A DNA stretch of 64,000 bases from Chrysoperla carnea. Its lineage: Eukaryota; Arthropoda; Insecta; Neuroptera; Chrysopidae. Below the pieces are notes generated by a model. That model did no database searches, was not told the DNA's origin, and saw nothing but the letters and a program-made list of their open reading frames with translations. The DNA lies in the NCBI RefSeq assembly GCF_905475395.1, contig NC_058339.1, forward strand, positions 5,278,001-5,342,000. Reading direction: 5' to 3'. Of this stretch, positions 1-9,659 are shown in pieces. The translations under genes and the position numbers were made by a program. How positions within the stretch are numbered: position 1 is the stretch's first letter; every line of letters starts with the position of its first letter.

Positions 1-337
1 GAAGTTTCAGTAATTCAAATTAATTTTTGAGCTTATGAGTGGTTTTAGAATGATTGCAGTTAGTAGTAAACAAGTTTTAAAATTTTAAACGTGTTGTTTT
101 ATGTTCATTTTGATGTACTTTTAATTACAAAAGGTAATATCTAATAATAAATTTTTATTCAAATTATATTTATATTGTATTTACAAAGAGTTCGATTTTA
201 TTTATAAATATTGGAAATAATATTTCGAGTATTAATCACTATGCCTCAACTCGAAGCCAACAAAAATTCATTCTTATATTAACTCTCTTAACTTCCTGCC
301 CGTAAATATATATACTAAATTTGATTCACTTCTTTAG
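1..337. other. AT-rich DNA upstream of the first visible SecA-like exon
   Basis: No coding sequence is supported here. A good splice acceptor (pyrimidine-rich stretch ending CTTTAG at 331-337) precedes the first SecA-like exon, so this is probably intron or 5' UTR. A stretch around 165-275 resembles sequence at 44040-44160, which marks it as part of a dispersed repeat. Confidence 0.5.
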
Positions 338-912
338 AGTAATGGATAACAGTAAAATTGTGGAATTACCAATAATTGATGATGCCATAAAAGATATAAA
401 CATTACTCCTCATATGTTGGGAGAATTAAAACAAAATAAAATACTTTACAGTGATGATCTGATGGAAAATGCTGGAAAAACTTTATTGAAATCAAATCAT
501 TACAACTATAAACATTTATCAGTGTACGGATCATGGAATTCTAAAATTTCAGACATTGATTATGATTACAAAGTAGTATTTTTAAAAACTACCACACCAA
601 ATAAAACATTTTGGTCAATTATTATAATAATTAAAGATGGTGAAAGCATATTTTACTATTGTAACAATCAAAAGTTTAGAAATCAAAAAGATTTCGAAGA
701 AAATATCCAATATTGTTGTCCAATGTATGGAGAATGTGGTTTATATGCATTGGTGTATTTATGTAAAATTGTTTTGAAAAATATGAAAAAAACAATGAAA
801 AATCGTTTAGAAACGACGCTGGGCGTTAATAAAATTAATGAAAATAAAATTACTGCAAATGATGTGGATGATATTCGAAATAATGATCAAACAAATGTTA
901 AACAAATTAAAG
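338..912 (+). CDS. SecA-like gene, exon 1: Cys-protease-like N-terminal segment
   Basis: The exon follows an acceptor at 336-337 and ends at G|GTATGA (phase 1). The ATG at 342 is the first in frame. Residues about 85-150 (TFWSIIIII, then YGECGLYALVYL) recall the His-Trp strand and the NCG-type catalytic-Cys helix of CE-clan (C48/ULP-like) peptidases. The Cys is present (C132), but Phe90 stands where the catalytic His is expected. If the resemblance is real, the domain is probably not an active protease. The assignment is tentative. Confidence 0.65.
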
Positions 913-3900
913 GTATGAATTTTATATTCGCTCCATGCATGAGTTTTATTATAGGGAGTTACTATAGTCACGACACTCTACTCTAATAATATAATTGAAT
1001 GGGTGGATATATAGAATTTAATTGACTGCTGAATTCTTTCCTTCCTGAATAAGCTTATATAAACGAACGTAAAAGCTCTTTACCAAATTTCGATCTGAGA
1101 CCTCATTTCCGAGATAAATAACCAAAAAAAACAATAAATAGAAATATAAGAAATATAAGGATTAGGATGCTATATTTTCTACAAAATTTTAATAAATTAA
1201 TATGTTAAAACTAGCTGTGCCTCGCGCGTTACCCGTGATAAAAAGAGAGTGGTGTTACCCTATCCTTATTTAGCTATCCCCTCCACTTACTATGCTCCTT
1301 TATCAGACGGACGGACGGACGGACAACCGAAAATGGACTAATTAGATGATTCTATGAACATCTATACCAAAATTTTTTTCGTAGCATCAATATTTTTAAG
1401 CGTTACAAACTTGGAACTAAACTTAATATACTATGTATATTTCATATATACATAGTATGATGATTTAGGTACTAACATATTTTTTAAATCGGCAGATACA
1501 ATTTGGAAGCAATTGCATCAGGAAATGGTATCAACTATTAATGAAAAAACCTTATTTGTATCACAAAATAAAGAATTTATGAAAGAATACCATGAATTAA
1601 TAAACATTGCTTTAGAATTCAAACAAGAAAACAATATTAATCAACAATATATTGAAATGTTATCAAAACCAAAAACTATTGAACAGGATCAATTAAAACA
1701 AAAACTTATTGATGATTTAAAAAATATGCAAAATTTAATAAAAAAAGGTAACGATGAAAATCAAATAACACAATTTTCAATTAAAGAAAAATATCCAAAA
1801 GAAATTCAATCAATCACAACAGTATTGAATATTGTTAATAATTATGGTGATGATGAACGTCTAATTAAAATGAAGGAAATATGTGAGAAATTATCGTTAC
1901 CAGCTGAAAAAGTCACGGAATATCTTCAAGTGACATCGTCATCAAAAGAAGATTCAAATTCATCGTCACGACCAGTTATCAATAATGACATACCGATTAA
2001 AAATACTTCGTGTTGTAAATCTAGTTTAAATCAAGTAAGTATCATTTCACGCGTGAAAAACATTTATCACAAAATGGTTCAATTATCCAAATATCTTAAG
2101 GACGCTCCCAAAAAAATTATTGAGTGAAAATATTTGCGACTTACGTTTCAAATTTTGAGGGTGGATTTTCGCCAACCTTTCGTTAACTTTATAGACTTCT
2201 TCAGAGCTCTAATTGAAATCAATAATGATTTCTCGATATATTTGGGTATTTTGGCTTGCTCTAACACCTTAAGTCCCATGTATATTTAAATAAATTGGCA
2301 AAAAATTACACGTTTTTAAATGCACTTTGTCTAGGATGAAAACGATTGTATTATCAAGAAATTGGAGGATTTAATTCACGAAATCGAAGAGTGTGAAATA
2401 AATAAAAATTATAAATTGTGTAAAAATAATGAATTAAAATCAAAATATGATAAATTTAAAATATATTGGAGCGATTGGAAAGAAAAACACATACAAGATA
2501 TTAAAGTATGGATTAATGATTTAGAGCGTCGATCAATGATAATGGATGATCCCCCATACTTTTATGAAGCTTTAGCCGTTTTAAACAGAGCTTTTGAATT
2601 ATGTATTGGACATGCACTACGTTTACCACAAATATTAGCATTAATATTATTTAATCAAAAATCATCAGATTCTGGTAAGTAAAAGAAATTTGCCTCACTT
2701 TTACTTGCAATCTCACTTTTTAACAAATCATTCCTTTTAACAGGATTATTATGTCAAATACAGACTGGGGAAGGCAAAACATATATTATTGCAGCTACAG
2801 CCATTTTGAAAATATTATTAGAAAACAAAAATTCAATTGATATAATAACAAGTAATAATGTGTTGGCAAGACATGCTGTATCTGCAACCAAAAATTTATA
2901 TCAATTATTTAATATCACAGTTGATATCAATACGGAATTCAAAAGTGATCAAAAAGCTTGTTATAATGCAAACGTTGTGTATGGTTCCATGTCTGATTTT
3001 CAATTTGATTTTCTTAATCATGATTTTAATGGATTAGGTATGTTATGGGAATTCATTTTGTAGTTAAATAGGTAGTTTAGGTTAGGTTAGAGTGGCTGTC
3101 CTGGGGTGGGACGCACTTAGACCATAGGGTCCGTTGTGATACCGTAAATGGGTTGGCCCATCCCCGGCCACTACTCCATGAACCACCTTACTTTAGGTCG
3201 GAGAGGTCGTCAAAGAGAGGCTGGCTCAAGTAAGTCCATCTCCTCATGACAAGAGGTGGGCAGTGACAGAGAAGATGAGACATTGTCTCCTCCTCGTCAT
3301 CACTGTGACAGCTCCTGCAGTAGTCGTGATACACTGCCAGGCCTAAACGTTCAGCATGCTTTCCGCCCAGCCAGTGTCCTGTGATAGCCGCAACAACTTT
3401 GCGAACAGAGGGCCTTGGAAATGATATGAGAACTTCGGGACGCCTGCGATTGTACTCAGCTAGACCATATCTGTCTTGTAGTACCACAAGTACGTTCTTC
3501 CCTCCATCTAAGATTGTCCTTTTTCAGAATATCCTCTTTCAGGAGTAACTTGCAGTTCGCAAATGGAACTCCGGATGCCTAGGGTAGCTCGCTTAAAATT
3601 ACTTAATCTGTATGTGTAAAAGAAAATTCGATTTTTATTCCATTTTAGGTACACGAATGAATCGTAAGTTTGAGTATGTAATTTTAGATGAAGTAGATAA
3701 CATGCTAATTGATAATGGTGGTAATATTGCTAAATTAGCTGAAATATTCCCTGGCATGGAAAATTTAATTTACATATACATTGAAATCTGGAAAGATTTA
3801 AACATATTTATAAACAAAACATTCGATGACATTAACATTAAACCTGATAAAGAACTTATTCAATGTAAAATAAGCGAATGGAAGAATTTAATTCAAAATA

Positions 3901-6900
3901 AAATTGAAAATAATATAGAATCATTTTTAATTCCATTACATTTAATGGAATATGTGCAAAATGTACTTCCAAAATGGATTGATAATGCAATTTATGCTAA
4001 ATATGATTGTATTGAAAATATCCATTATGTAATACAAACAGAAAATAAAGATGGTAAGTCCAAAATGATGTTTTAAGGCGAATAAGTTTTCAATTCGTCC
4101 ACAAATGCTTTTATTTAATCAGAACCTAGAAAGTTTTAAGGGTGATGCGAAATTTTTTTTTATGGCGTCATCTTGTGACATCTACTTGAAACATTTACAT
4201 TCTAAAGACCGTTTGACACTACGGATTAGGTATCTGATTCTAAAGGTCAGATGACACTACAGCAGGCTAACTTTGGTTTGTCTCTGAACTTTAGTTTTCG
4301 AATACCTGTTACTAAATAAAAGCAATTGTTTACAAACATTTTCGCTACAAGTAGATAAAAAGACACGATTAATTAACATAGATTATGAACAAATAATTGT
4401 ACCGGTTGATTATACAAACACTGGCGTGACTTTAAAAAATACAATGTGGTCACATGGTCTACATCAATTTTTACAATTAAAACATAATTTACAAGTTCAT
4501 GCGGAAAATTTAACAAGTTGTTGTATATCAAATTATGCGTACATACGAAAATATGGCACTAATTTAATTGGTTTAACTGGCACTATTGGTGGAGAGGGGG
4601 AACAAGATTTACTTAAAGCTATTTATCAAGTTGATTTTATATCGCTGCCAACATTTAAGGTAAGAATTTTAGAAAATAAACAGGGTATTTAATTAAATAA
4701 AAGTATATTTAACTATTTAAATATATTTCAGGTAAAACAATTTGAAAAGTATCCAGAAATAATTGTACCCGACATAGAATGGCTTGATAAAATAATCGAA
4801 CAATGTTTTTATATGTTGTTACAAAAGCGTGCTGTGTTAGTTGTATGTTTAACAATCGCTGATGCTAACGATGTTTATAACGAATTAATTCAATTAAAAT
4901 CAACATACATCGATCTAAATCCAACAATTCAGAAATATCTAAGTGAGAATGAAAGTCACGTAACAGATGAATTTATTGATTCTGGTACAATTATTGTTGC
5001 AACAAATATTGCTGGACGTGGTACAGATTTTAAAACAACCAAACAATTAGAAGATCATGGTGGGTTACATATATGTGTTACGTTCTGTCCAGAAAGTAAA
5101 CGGGTTCAAGATCAAGTCTTTTATCGTACTTCACGACAAGGAAATAAAGGCTCAGCAGGTGTGTTACATAATATTTAAAATAATTATTATTATTGGGTTT
5201 AAATTTATTCATTTTCAAAGTTTAATAGTTTAATAGATATTGAGAACTAAGTGTTGCCAACTGGCGACTATAATTTGTACTAATTAAAACAGGTTAAGTT
5301 TTCAGTAGTTCCAATTTAGACCACCAGGGTACTTACTATTTATCGAAATATTCTGGAGTTCTCATTTATTATCTTTGATAAATAATATTTACAGGTTTAA
5401 TATTATCAGAGAGTCAAGTAGCAGATATTATGAAAGATGATAGGGATTACGAATTTCATGAAATATCACAACGAATTCATGACGATGAATTGGTTTACAT
5501 GGAGTATTTAAAAACTTTTAAATCCAAAGAATTATATTTTGAAGATTGTTTATTTAATTTATTTTCAAGTTTATACAAACAAGCGCGTACAAATAAATTA
5601 AATGTATTTGCACGGAAAGACCTTAAAGAATATTGGGCGTTTTGGTTTGAAAAACAAGAATTTCTAAGTATAACAAATTTTGAAAAAATTGAAAATGAAG
5701 CGCTCGAATTATTTGAATTATTTCAAGAAGATGATAAAATTCAAGAAATTTTAAAAGGTCATATTGAACATAATCCATATTATGATATACATCGAGCGCA
5801 TGCTTATATATCTGAACAAAATTTAGCAAAAGCCGAAGAATGCTTAAATAATTCATTGGAAATGACTAATGATACATTAAGCGAAGCACATTATTTATTG
5901 TTTGAAGTATCAATGGAACGCGGGGGTGTTGTAATGAATCAAATTAAAGATATATTAACAAATGTTGGTAAGTATCGAAAATTCGAACTAACCCTCGTGA
6001 ACTCGCTAACAATTTGAATGAATTGAGGAACTAAATGGAAGACAAAAAGTTTCTTCTGTGCTCCCTCTAAATAAACTGATTACAAATTGAAGTGATCAAC
6101 TTAGCTCTCGGATCCTTGAATCATCAAAATTCCAATCGAGGATAGTCTATGAATGCTTCGAGGAGCTAAATCGTCTGACACTGAATAACACAGTCAGTCT
6201 GATCTGGGTGCCGGGCCGTCCTGTGTTAAAAAGAATGAAACAGCGGACTTCTGTCAAATGCCCCTTTTATCTGAGCCTGTTATTCACATAGCAAAATGTT
6301 CCATAATTTACCGAATCAAGGAATGGCTACGACAAGCCTATCTTGATTACTCTTTACGTAGGGCATGCGACAGGCCAAACTGTGTATAACCACAGATAAA
6401 TCATTCGACTGTGCCCGCCTGAAACTTATTAGAGCACAGTTGAAAAGGGATGGGTGATGGGACTCTTAATAGGACACTGTCGAAACATAGCATTTATCAA
6501 TCCTGGAAGAGATCCCGCCGGAGAAGTTGTGGGCTTTTGACGTGGCGCCTGGCCTAGACAAAGTCCTATAGATTCATCTGATTAAAACAATATCTTTCAT
6601 CCGAAGTCATCTCGCCTTCGGATAACAGATTGTTCTCAAAGAGAGAGTACAAAGGACTCCTTTGTCTAGGTGTCACATTTTTTAATTTAGGAATTAGCAG
6701 AATAGAGAACAGAGTATGCGTTAAATAGAAGTTTATAAGAATTAAATTATCGTTTTAGGTCTTGGATATTTAATTAAAATGAATAAAGATTCAGAATACA
6801 AGAACAAGTGTATGGAACATCTTGAAAAAGCACGTAGCATATTAATTAAAGAAATTCAATTTATTGAAAATTATTTTAATTGTGATGAATTTTATAAAAC

Positions 6901-9122
6901 TTTTAATGGTTCACTCGATAAAAACTTGTTTATCAAACATTTACACAGTAAATTAATTTGTTTAAAAATGTTTCATGAAAATATTAATCAGATTCATTAT
7001 ACGATTCAAAAGAATGGGGATAAAGATTTGATGATTACAATGAAAAATGATGATATACAAACGGTATTAGAAAGCGAACCGGAAACTGTTAAGACAATCA
7101 AAAAAGACTTTATTAACAAAGAAGAAACAAATAATTTAAGTTTGCGTGGATTAAAATGTTTATTTAATGTTGGCGAAATTAAAACCGTTCCCAAAGAAGT
7201 TTTTATTGCTTCTGGCTTACAAATTGCCTTAGGTTGTGCTGCTTTGGGTGAGATAAATATTTATATATTGAAATTATTACCGCTACCTATGCTAAAAATC
7301 ATGCCGATCCTTGATCTATGAAAAATTAAAACAAATCTGTCCCACGGGAATCATACATTTTACCGGGATAAAGAGTATCCTATGTGCTATTCCAAATTTC
7401 ATCCAAATCCGTTCAGCCGTTCTGACGTCCATCCATTCAAAATACGATCACTGAATTATTTTATTTTTTTATAGGTTTAGGATGGTTCTTTCCATTTATA
7501 ATGGAATATGCTCAAACAATTGCTGCGACTTTAATAGCAGAAGGTATTCTTGATATCATCATTTGTTTAATTGGTGGTAAAATTGCATTCGATTGGAACT
7601 ACTTTAAATCCAAATTAATTACTTTTGGTATAACGGCTGTCTCATTGGGAATAACAGCTCTTGGTGGATATATAAATAAATTAATATCAAAAGCGCGTTC
7701 ATTTTTAAAAATGGACAATTTAATGAGCTTAATCAAAATGGTACCAGGTGTTGACTCCATAATGAATGGTATTGGGAATGTTTTACAGAAAGCACAATCT
7801 TTTATTAATTTGGCGAATAAAAACTTTATACCTAATGGGATTTTATCAAAACCATTATTAAATACACTCTGGCAGGCATGTAATAAAGTTGGACGATTTT
7901 TAATTGTTTCCAATATAATTGATACAAACATACAAAATCGTTTTCTTAAAGGTTAGTACAGGAAAACACAGAGGAGTATTCATACCGATTTTTCTTTTTA
8001 ATTAAAAAAAAAGCCGGACACTCCTTGGGCGGCATGCATGCTGAACGCCTGGGCCTGATAGCTTATCACGACTAGTGCAGGAGCTGTCACATTGGGGGGG
8101 GGGAGACAATGCCTCATCTTCTCTGTCACTGCCTAGCTCTTGCCATGAGGAGATAGACTTACTTGAGTCATCCTTTCTTTGAAGACCTCTCCGATCTAAA
8201 GTCCGTCGACGTCAAAGCACTCCTGCTGTTCTTAAACGGATCCAAATGATTCTTGGAGTGGTGGCCAGGGATGGGCCAATCCTTTTTCGGTATCTCAATG
8301 AACCCTATGGTCTAAGTGTGTCCCACTCAAGGACAGCTACTCTAACCTACATGTATTGGTTTGCTGTATCTTGGCTTTGGCCCGAAAAATGTAGACGACC
8401 AGTCTATTTATAGTTAAATAATTTTTTTTTTTACTTTATTAGGTTGGGAAACATTATATGAGGCTATAAAAGGAATTGTATCAACAGACTTTATTGGTAA
8501 ATTAAACACAACCATTTTAACAATTTTAAGTTGTAAAAAAGGATATGATTTATTAATGAGCAAGCTTGGATCATTGAACGTTTTAAAATATATTCAAACA
8601 AACGATTTAAAACAAATCGTGGAAAAAGTTATAATTTACAGTGATATGTGGGAATTATGTGCAGCATTTTTTGGTAGTATCAGTTGTATTGTTGAAAAAT
8701 GTACACCATTTTTAAAACAATTAAAATTAGAAATTGAAAATACTTTGAAAACTATAACTAATGACACGAAAGATACTGATAATTATGATGAAAATTATTT
8801 AAATGATGGACAAATACGAATTACTGAAACAATATTTAACGCAGTACAAAATAAAGTCAATTATCATATGAGTACAAATATACGAAAACGTAAAAATAAT
8901 GCGGATAATGAAAATATGGATGGAGAAGAAATTTTAAAACAAACAAATCCATACGATGTTTTAAATTTGAAACAAACATGTGTAAATATTGATGATGTTC
9001 ATCAAGCTTTTACTAAATTATCATTACAATATCGTCCTGGTACTGGTACCGATCAAGAATCGTCACAAGTTTTTGAAAAAATACAATGGGCTTATAATGA
9101 AATTAAAAATAACTTGATTTAA
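338..9122 (+). CDS. Spliced gene for a SecA-type ATPase motor protein (about 1,700 aa visible)
   Basis: Eleven exons join with matching phases and no internal stop: 338-912, 1496-2034, 2335-2674, 2744-3037, 3649-4053, 4352-4659, 4732-5158, 5395-5967, 6759-7247, 7475-7951 and 8443-9122. From the ATG at 342 this gives 1,700 residues. Residues about 455-965 follow the order of bacterial SecA: helical lead-in, GEGKT Walker A (492-496), DEVD Walker B (595-598), a GLHQ...HAEN stretch like SecA's preprotein-crosslinking/NBD boundary, LTGT (791-794), TNIAGRGTDF (910-919) and RTSRQG (951-956). The residues that bind and hydrolyse ATP in SecA are present, so activity is plausible. Before the motor lie a Cys-protease-like segment and a helical region; after it, TPR-like helices, a hydrophobic region and a degenerate J-like domain. 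SecA drives protein export in bacteria and chloroplasts; its role in an animal cell is unknown. Bacterial origin by horizontal transfer is inference. Upstream exons outside the window are possible. AATAAA signals lie at 9142 and 9164. Confidence 0.85.
1298..1458 (+). repeat. Dispersed repeat A, copy 1 (intron of SecA-like gene)
   Basis: It begins with ACGGACGGACGGACAACCGA and ends in CATATATACATAGTAT. Related copies lie at 24766-25133, 29663-29719 plus 30291-30392, 34431-34550, 56366-56770, 57110-57233 plus 57686-57719, and 63690 to the window end. No coding content was seen. It could be the end of a larger transposon. Confidence 0.75.
1496..2674 (+). CDS. SecA-like gene, exons 2-3: helical region leading into the motor
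   Basis: Exon 1496-2034 starts after GGCAG and ends at CAA|GTAAGT (phase 0). Exon 2335-2674 starts after GTCTAG and ends at CTG|GTAAGT (phase 1). Residues 191-370 are charged and probably helical or coiled-coil, ending in a Ser-rich stretch. The end of exon 3 (YEALAVLNRAFELCIG, then LRLPQILALILFNQ) matches the pattern of the SecA segment just before Walker A, where the region binding the adenine lies. Confidence 0.75.
2744..3037 (+). CDS. SecA-like gene, exon 4: Walker A (NBD1)
   Basis: The acceptor TTTTAACAG precedes the exon and the donor G|GTATGT follows (phase 1 at both ends). It encodes QTGEGKT, which is SecA-type rather than the usual DEAD-box form. It continues with IDIITSNNVLARHA and NVVYGSMSDFQFDFL, in the order of SecA VTVNDYLA and ITYGTNNEFGFDYL. 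Confidence 0.88.
3075..3600 (-). mobile_element. LINE 3' fragment (ORF2 C-terminus) in SecA-like intron 4
   Basis: The reverse strand reads RPSVRKVVAAITGHWLGG, followed by CRSCHSDDEEETMSHLLCHCP. This is the Cys/His C-terminal region of non-LTR retrotransposon ORF2 in the Jockey/R1/I group. The fragment is 5'-truncated and ends in a 3' UTR with the tail TAACCTAACCTAAAC. A related copy lies in opposite orientation at 7990-8355. Confidence 0.85.
3649..4053 (+). CDS. SecA-like gene, exon 5: Walker B (DEVD)
   Basis: The exon starts after CATTTTAG, completing a split Gly codon, and ends at GATG|GTAAGT. YVILDEVDNMLID matches the SecA Walker B motif including the following LID. The remainder falls where SecA has its preprotein-crosslinking domain but is divergent in sequence. 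Confidence 0.88.
4352..5158 (+). CDS. SecA-like gene, exons 6-7: NBD2 with LTGT, TNIAGRGTD and RTSRQG
   Basis: Exon 4352-4659 begins after CTACAAG, a weak acceptor that is nevertheless the one restoring frame. It holds GLHQFLQLKHNLQVHAEN and IGLTGTIGGEG, in the order of SecA GLHQAIEAKE...NQT and GMTGTA. Exon 4732-5158 holds ATNIAGRGTDF, GGLHICVTF and QVFYRTSRQGNKGS, matching SecA motifs V and VI. The two arginines of motif VI (R951, R954) are retained. Confidence 0.88.
5395..7247 (+). CDS. SecA-like gene, exons 8-9: post-motor helical region
   Basis: Exon 5395-5967 begins GLILSESQ, just where SecA continues with its SSRFYLS strand, then becomes an Asp/Glu/Lys-rich helical region. One stretch (AHAYISEQNLAKAEECLNNS) looks like a single TPR hairpin. 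Exon 6759-7247 continues the helical pattern and ends in a hydrophobic Ala/Gly-rich stretch. SecA's C-terminal helical scaffold would lie here, but the sequence is too diverged to name. Confidence 0.7.
6020..6690 (+). mobile_element. Degenerate LINE fragment in SecA-like intron 8
   Basis: The forward strand shows an RNase H-like VSLIWVPGRP, then VMGLLIGHCRNIAFI, with several stops and frameshifts. The same 3' region recurs at 39600-39975 (+) and 44830-45010 (-). It belongs to the same LINE group as the 3075-3600 fragment but is a different family. Confidence 0.75.
7475..7951 (+). CDS. SecA-like gene, exon 10: hydrophobic region
   Basis: The exon follows TTTTTATAG and ends at AAAG|GTTAGT. Two long apolar stretches can be seen: about WFFPFIMEYAQTIAATLIA followed by ILDIIICLIGG, and LITFGITAVSLGITALGG. 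They are compatible with membrane-inserting or buried amphipathic helices, and no bacterial SecA has them at this place. Function unknown. Confidence 0.7.
7990..8355 (+). mobile_element. LINE 3' fragment in SecA-like intron 10
   Basis: This is a plus-strand relative of the 3075-3600 fragment: GHSLGGMHAERLGLIAYHD-type coding followed by a CHC-type region, with stops, then the shared 3' UTR ending CTACTCTAACCTAC. The frame is broken, including by a run of G near 8095. Confidence 0.8.
8443..9122 (+). CDS. SecA-like gene, last exon: degenerate J-like C-terminus
   Basis: The exon starts after TTTATTAG and ends with TAA at 9120-9122. The last 58 residues (1643-1700; NPYDVLNL, then VHQAFTKLSLQYRPG, then FEKIQWAYNEI) follow helices I-IV of a DnaJ J domain. 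The essential HPD tripeptide is replaced by RPG, so stimulation of Hsp70 is unlikely. Two AATAAA signals follow the stop within 50 bases. Confidence 0.75.
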
Positions 9123-9230
9123 TTACAGAAATTTTAATCCGAATAAATTTTAATTTAAATTTTAATAAATAAATTATTTAAAATCAATTGTACACACAAA
9201 CTTTTATTTGTTCTTTTGAAATCCCTATAA

Positions 9231-9659
9231 TACGGAAGCCTGAATGTCTCAATAGGTTTTTTTTTAAAGTATCTATCCACAAATATAAAACAAACTAATT
9301 CACTTTCAACAAGTGCACTTGTGACTTGTGGGACATTATGGAAACAAACCTTTTTGAAAATGTCAGTCGGTAATGACTATTCTTTAATTAGCCACTACCA
9401 AAACTGTCTGGAATTATTAATAATTGTATGTCCGGATTTAATGATAATGTTTATAATTTGTCTTACGTAGTTAGTTAAAAATTATAAACATTATCATTAT
9501 GAAAAATTATAATGTTTATAATTTGTCTTACGTAGTTAGTTAAAAATTATAAACATTATCATTAAATTTAATTATTATCATTAAATCCGGACATACAATT
9601 ATTAATAATTCCAGACAGTTTCGGTAGTGGCTAATTAAAGACACATTCAGGCTTCCGTA
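9231..9659. mobile_element. TIR/foldback MITE downstream of the SecA-like gene
   Basis: The terminal inverted repeats are TACGGAAGCCTGAATGT and its complement, with extended inner inverted pairing (GTCCGGATTTAATGATAAT on both sides). There is no coding sequence. A related fragment lies at 47955-48040. Confidence 0.8.

Noticed and set aside
1-9122. Bacterial contamination as the source of the SecA-like gene
   Set aside because: The gene has introns with GT-AG sites and insect-type LINEs inside them, and it is continuous with clear animal genes. Joining to a symbiont contig is therefore unlikely, though long reads should confirm.
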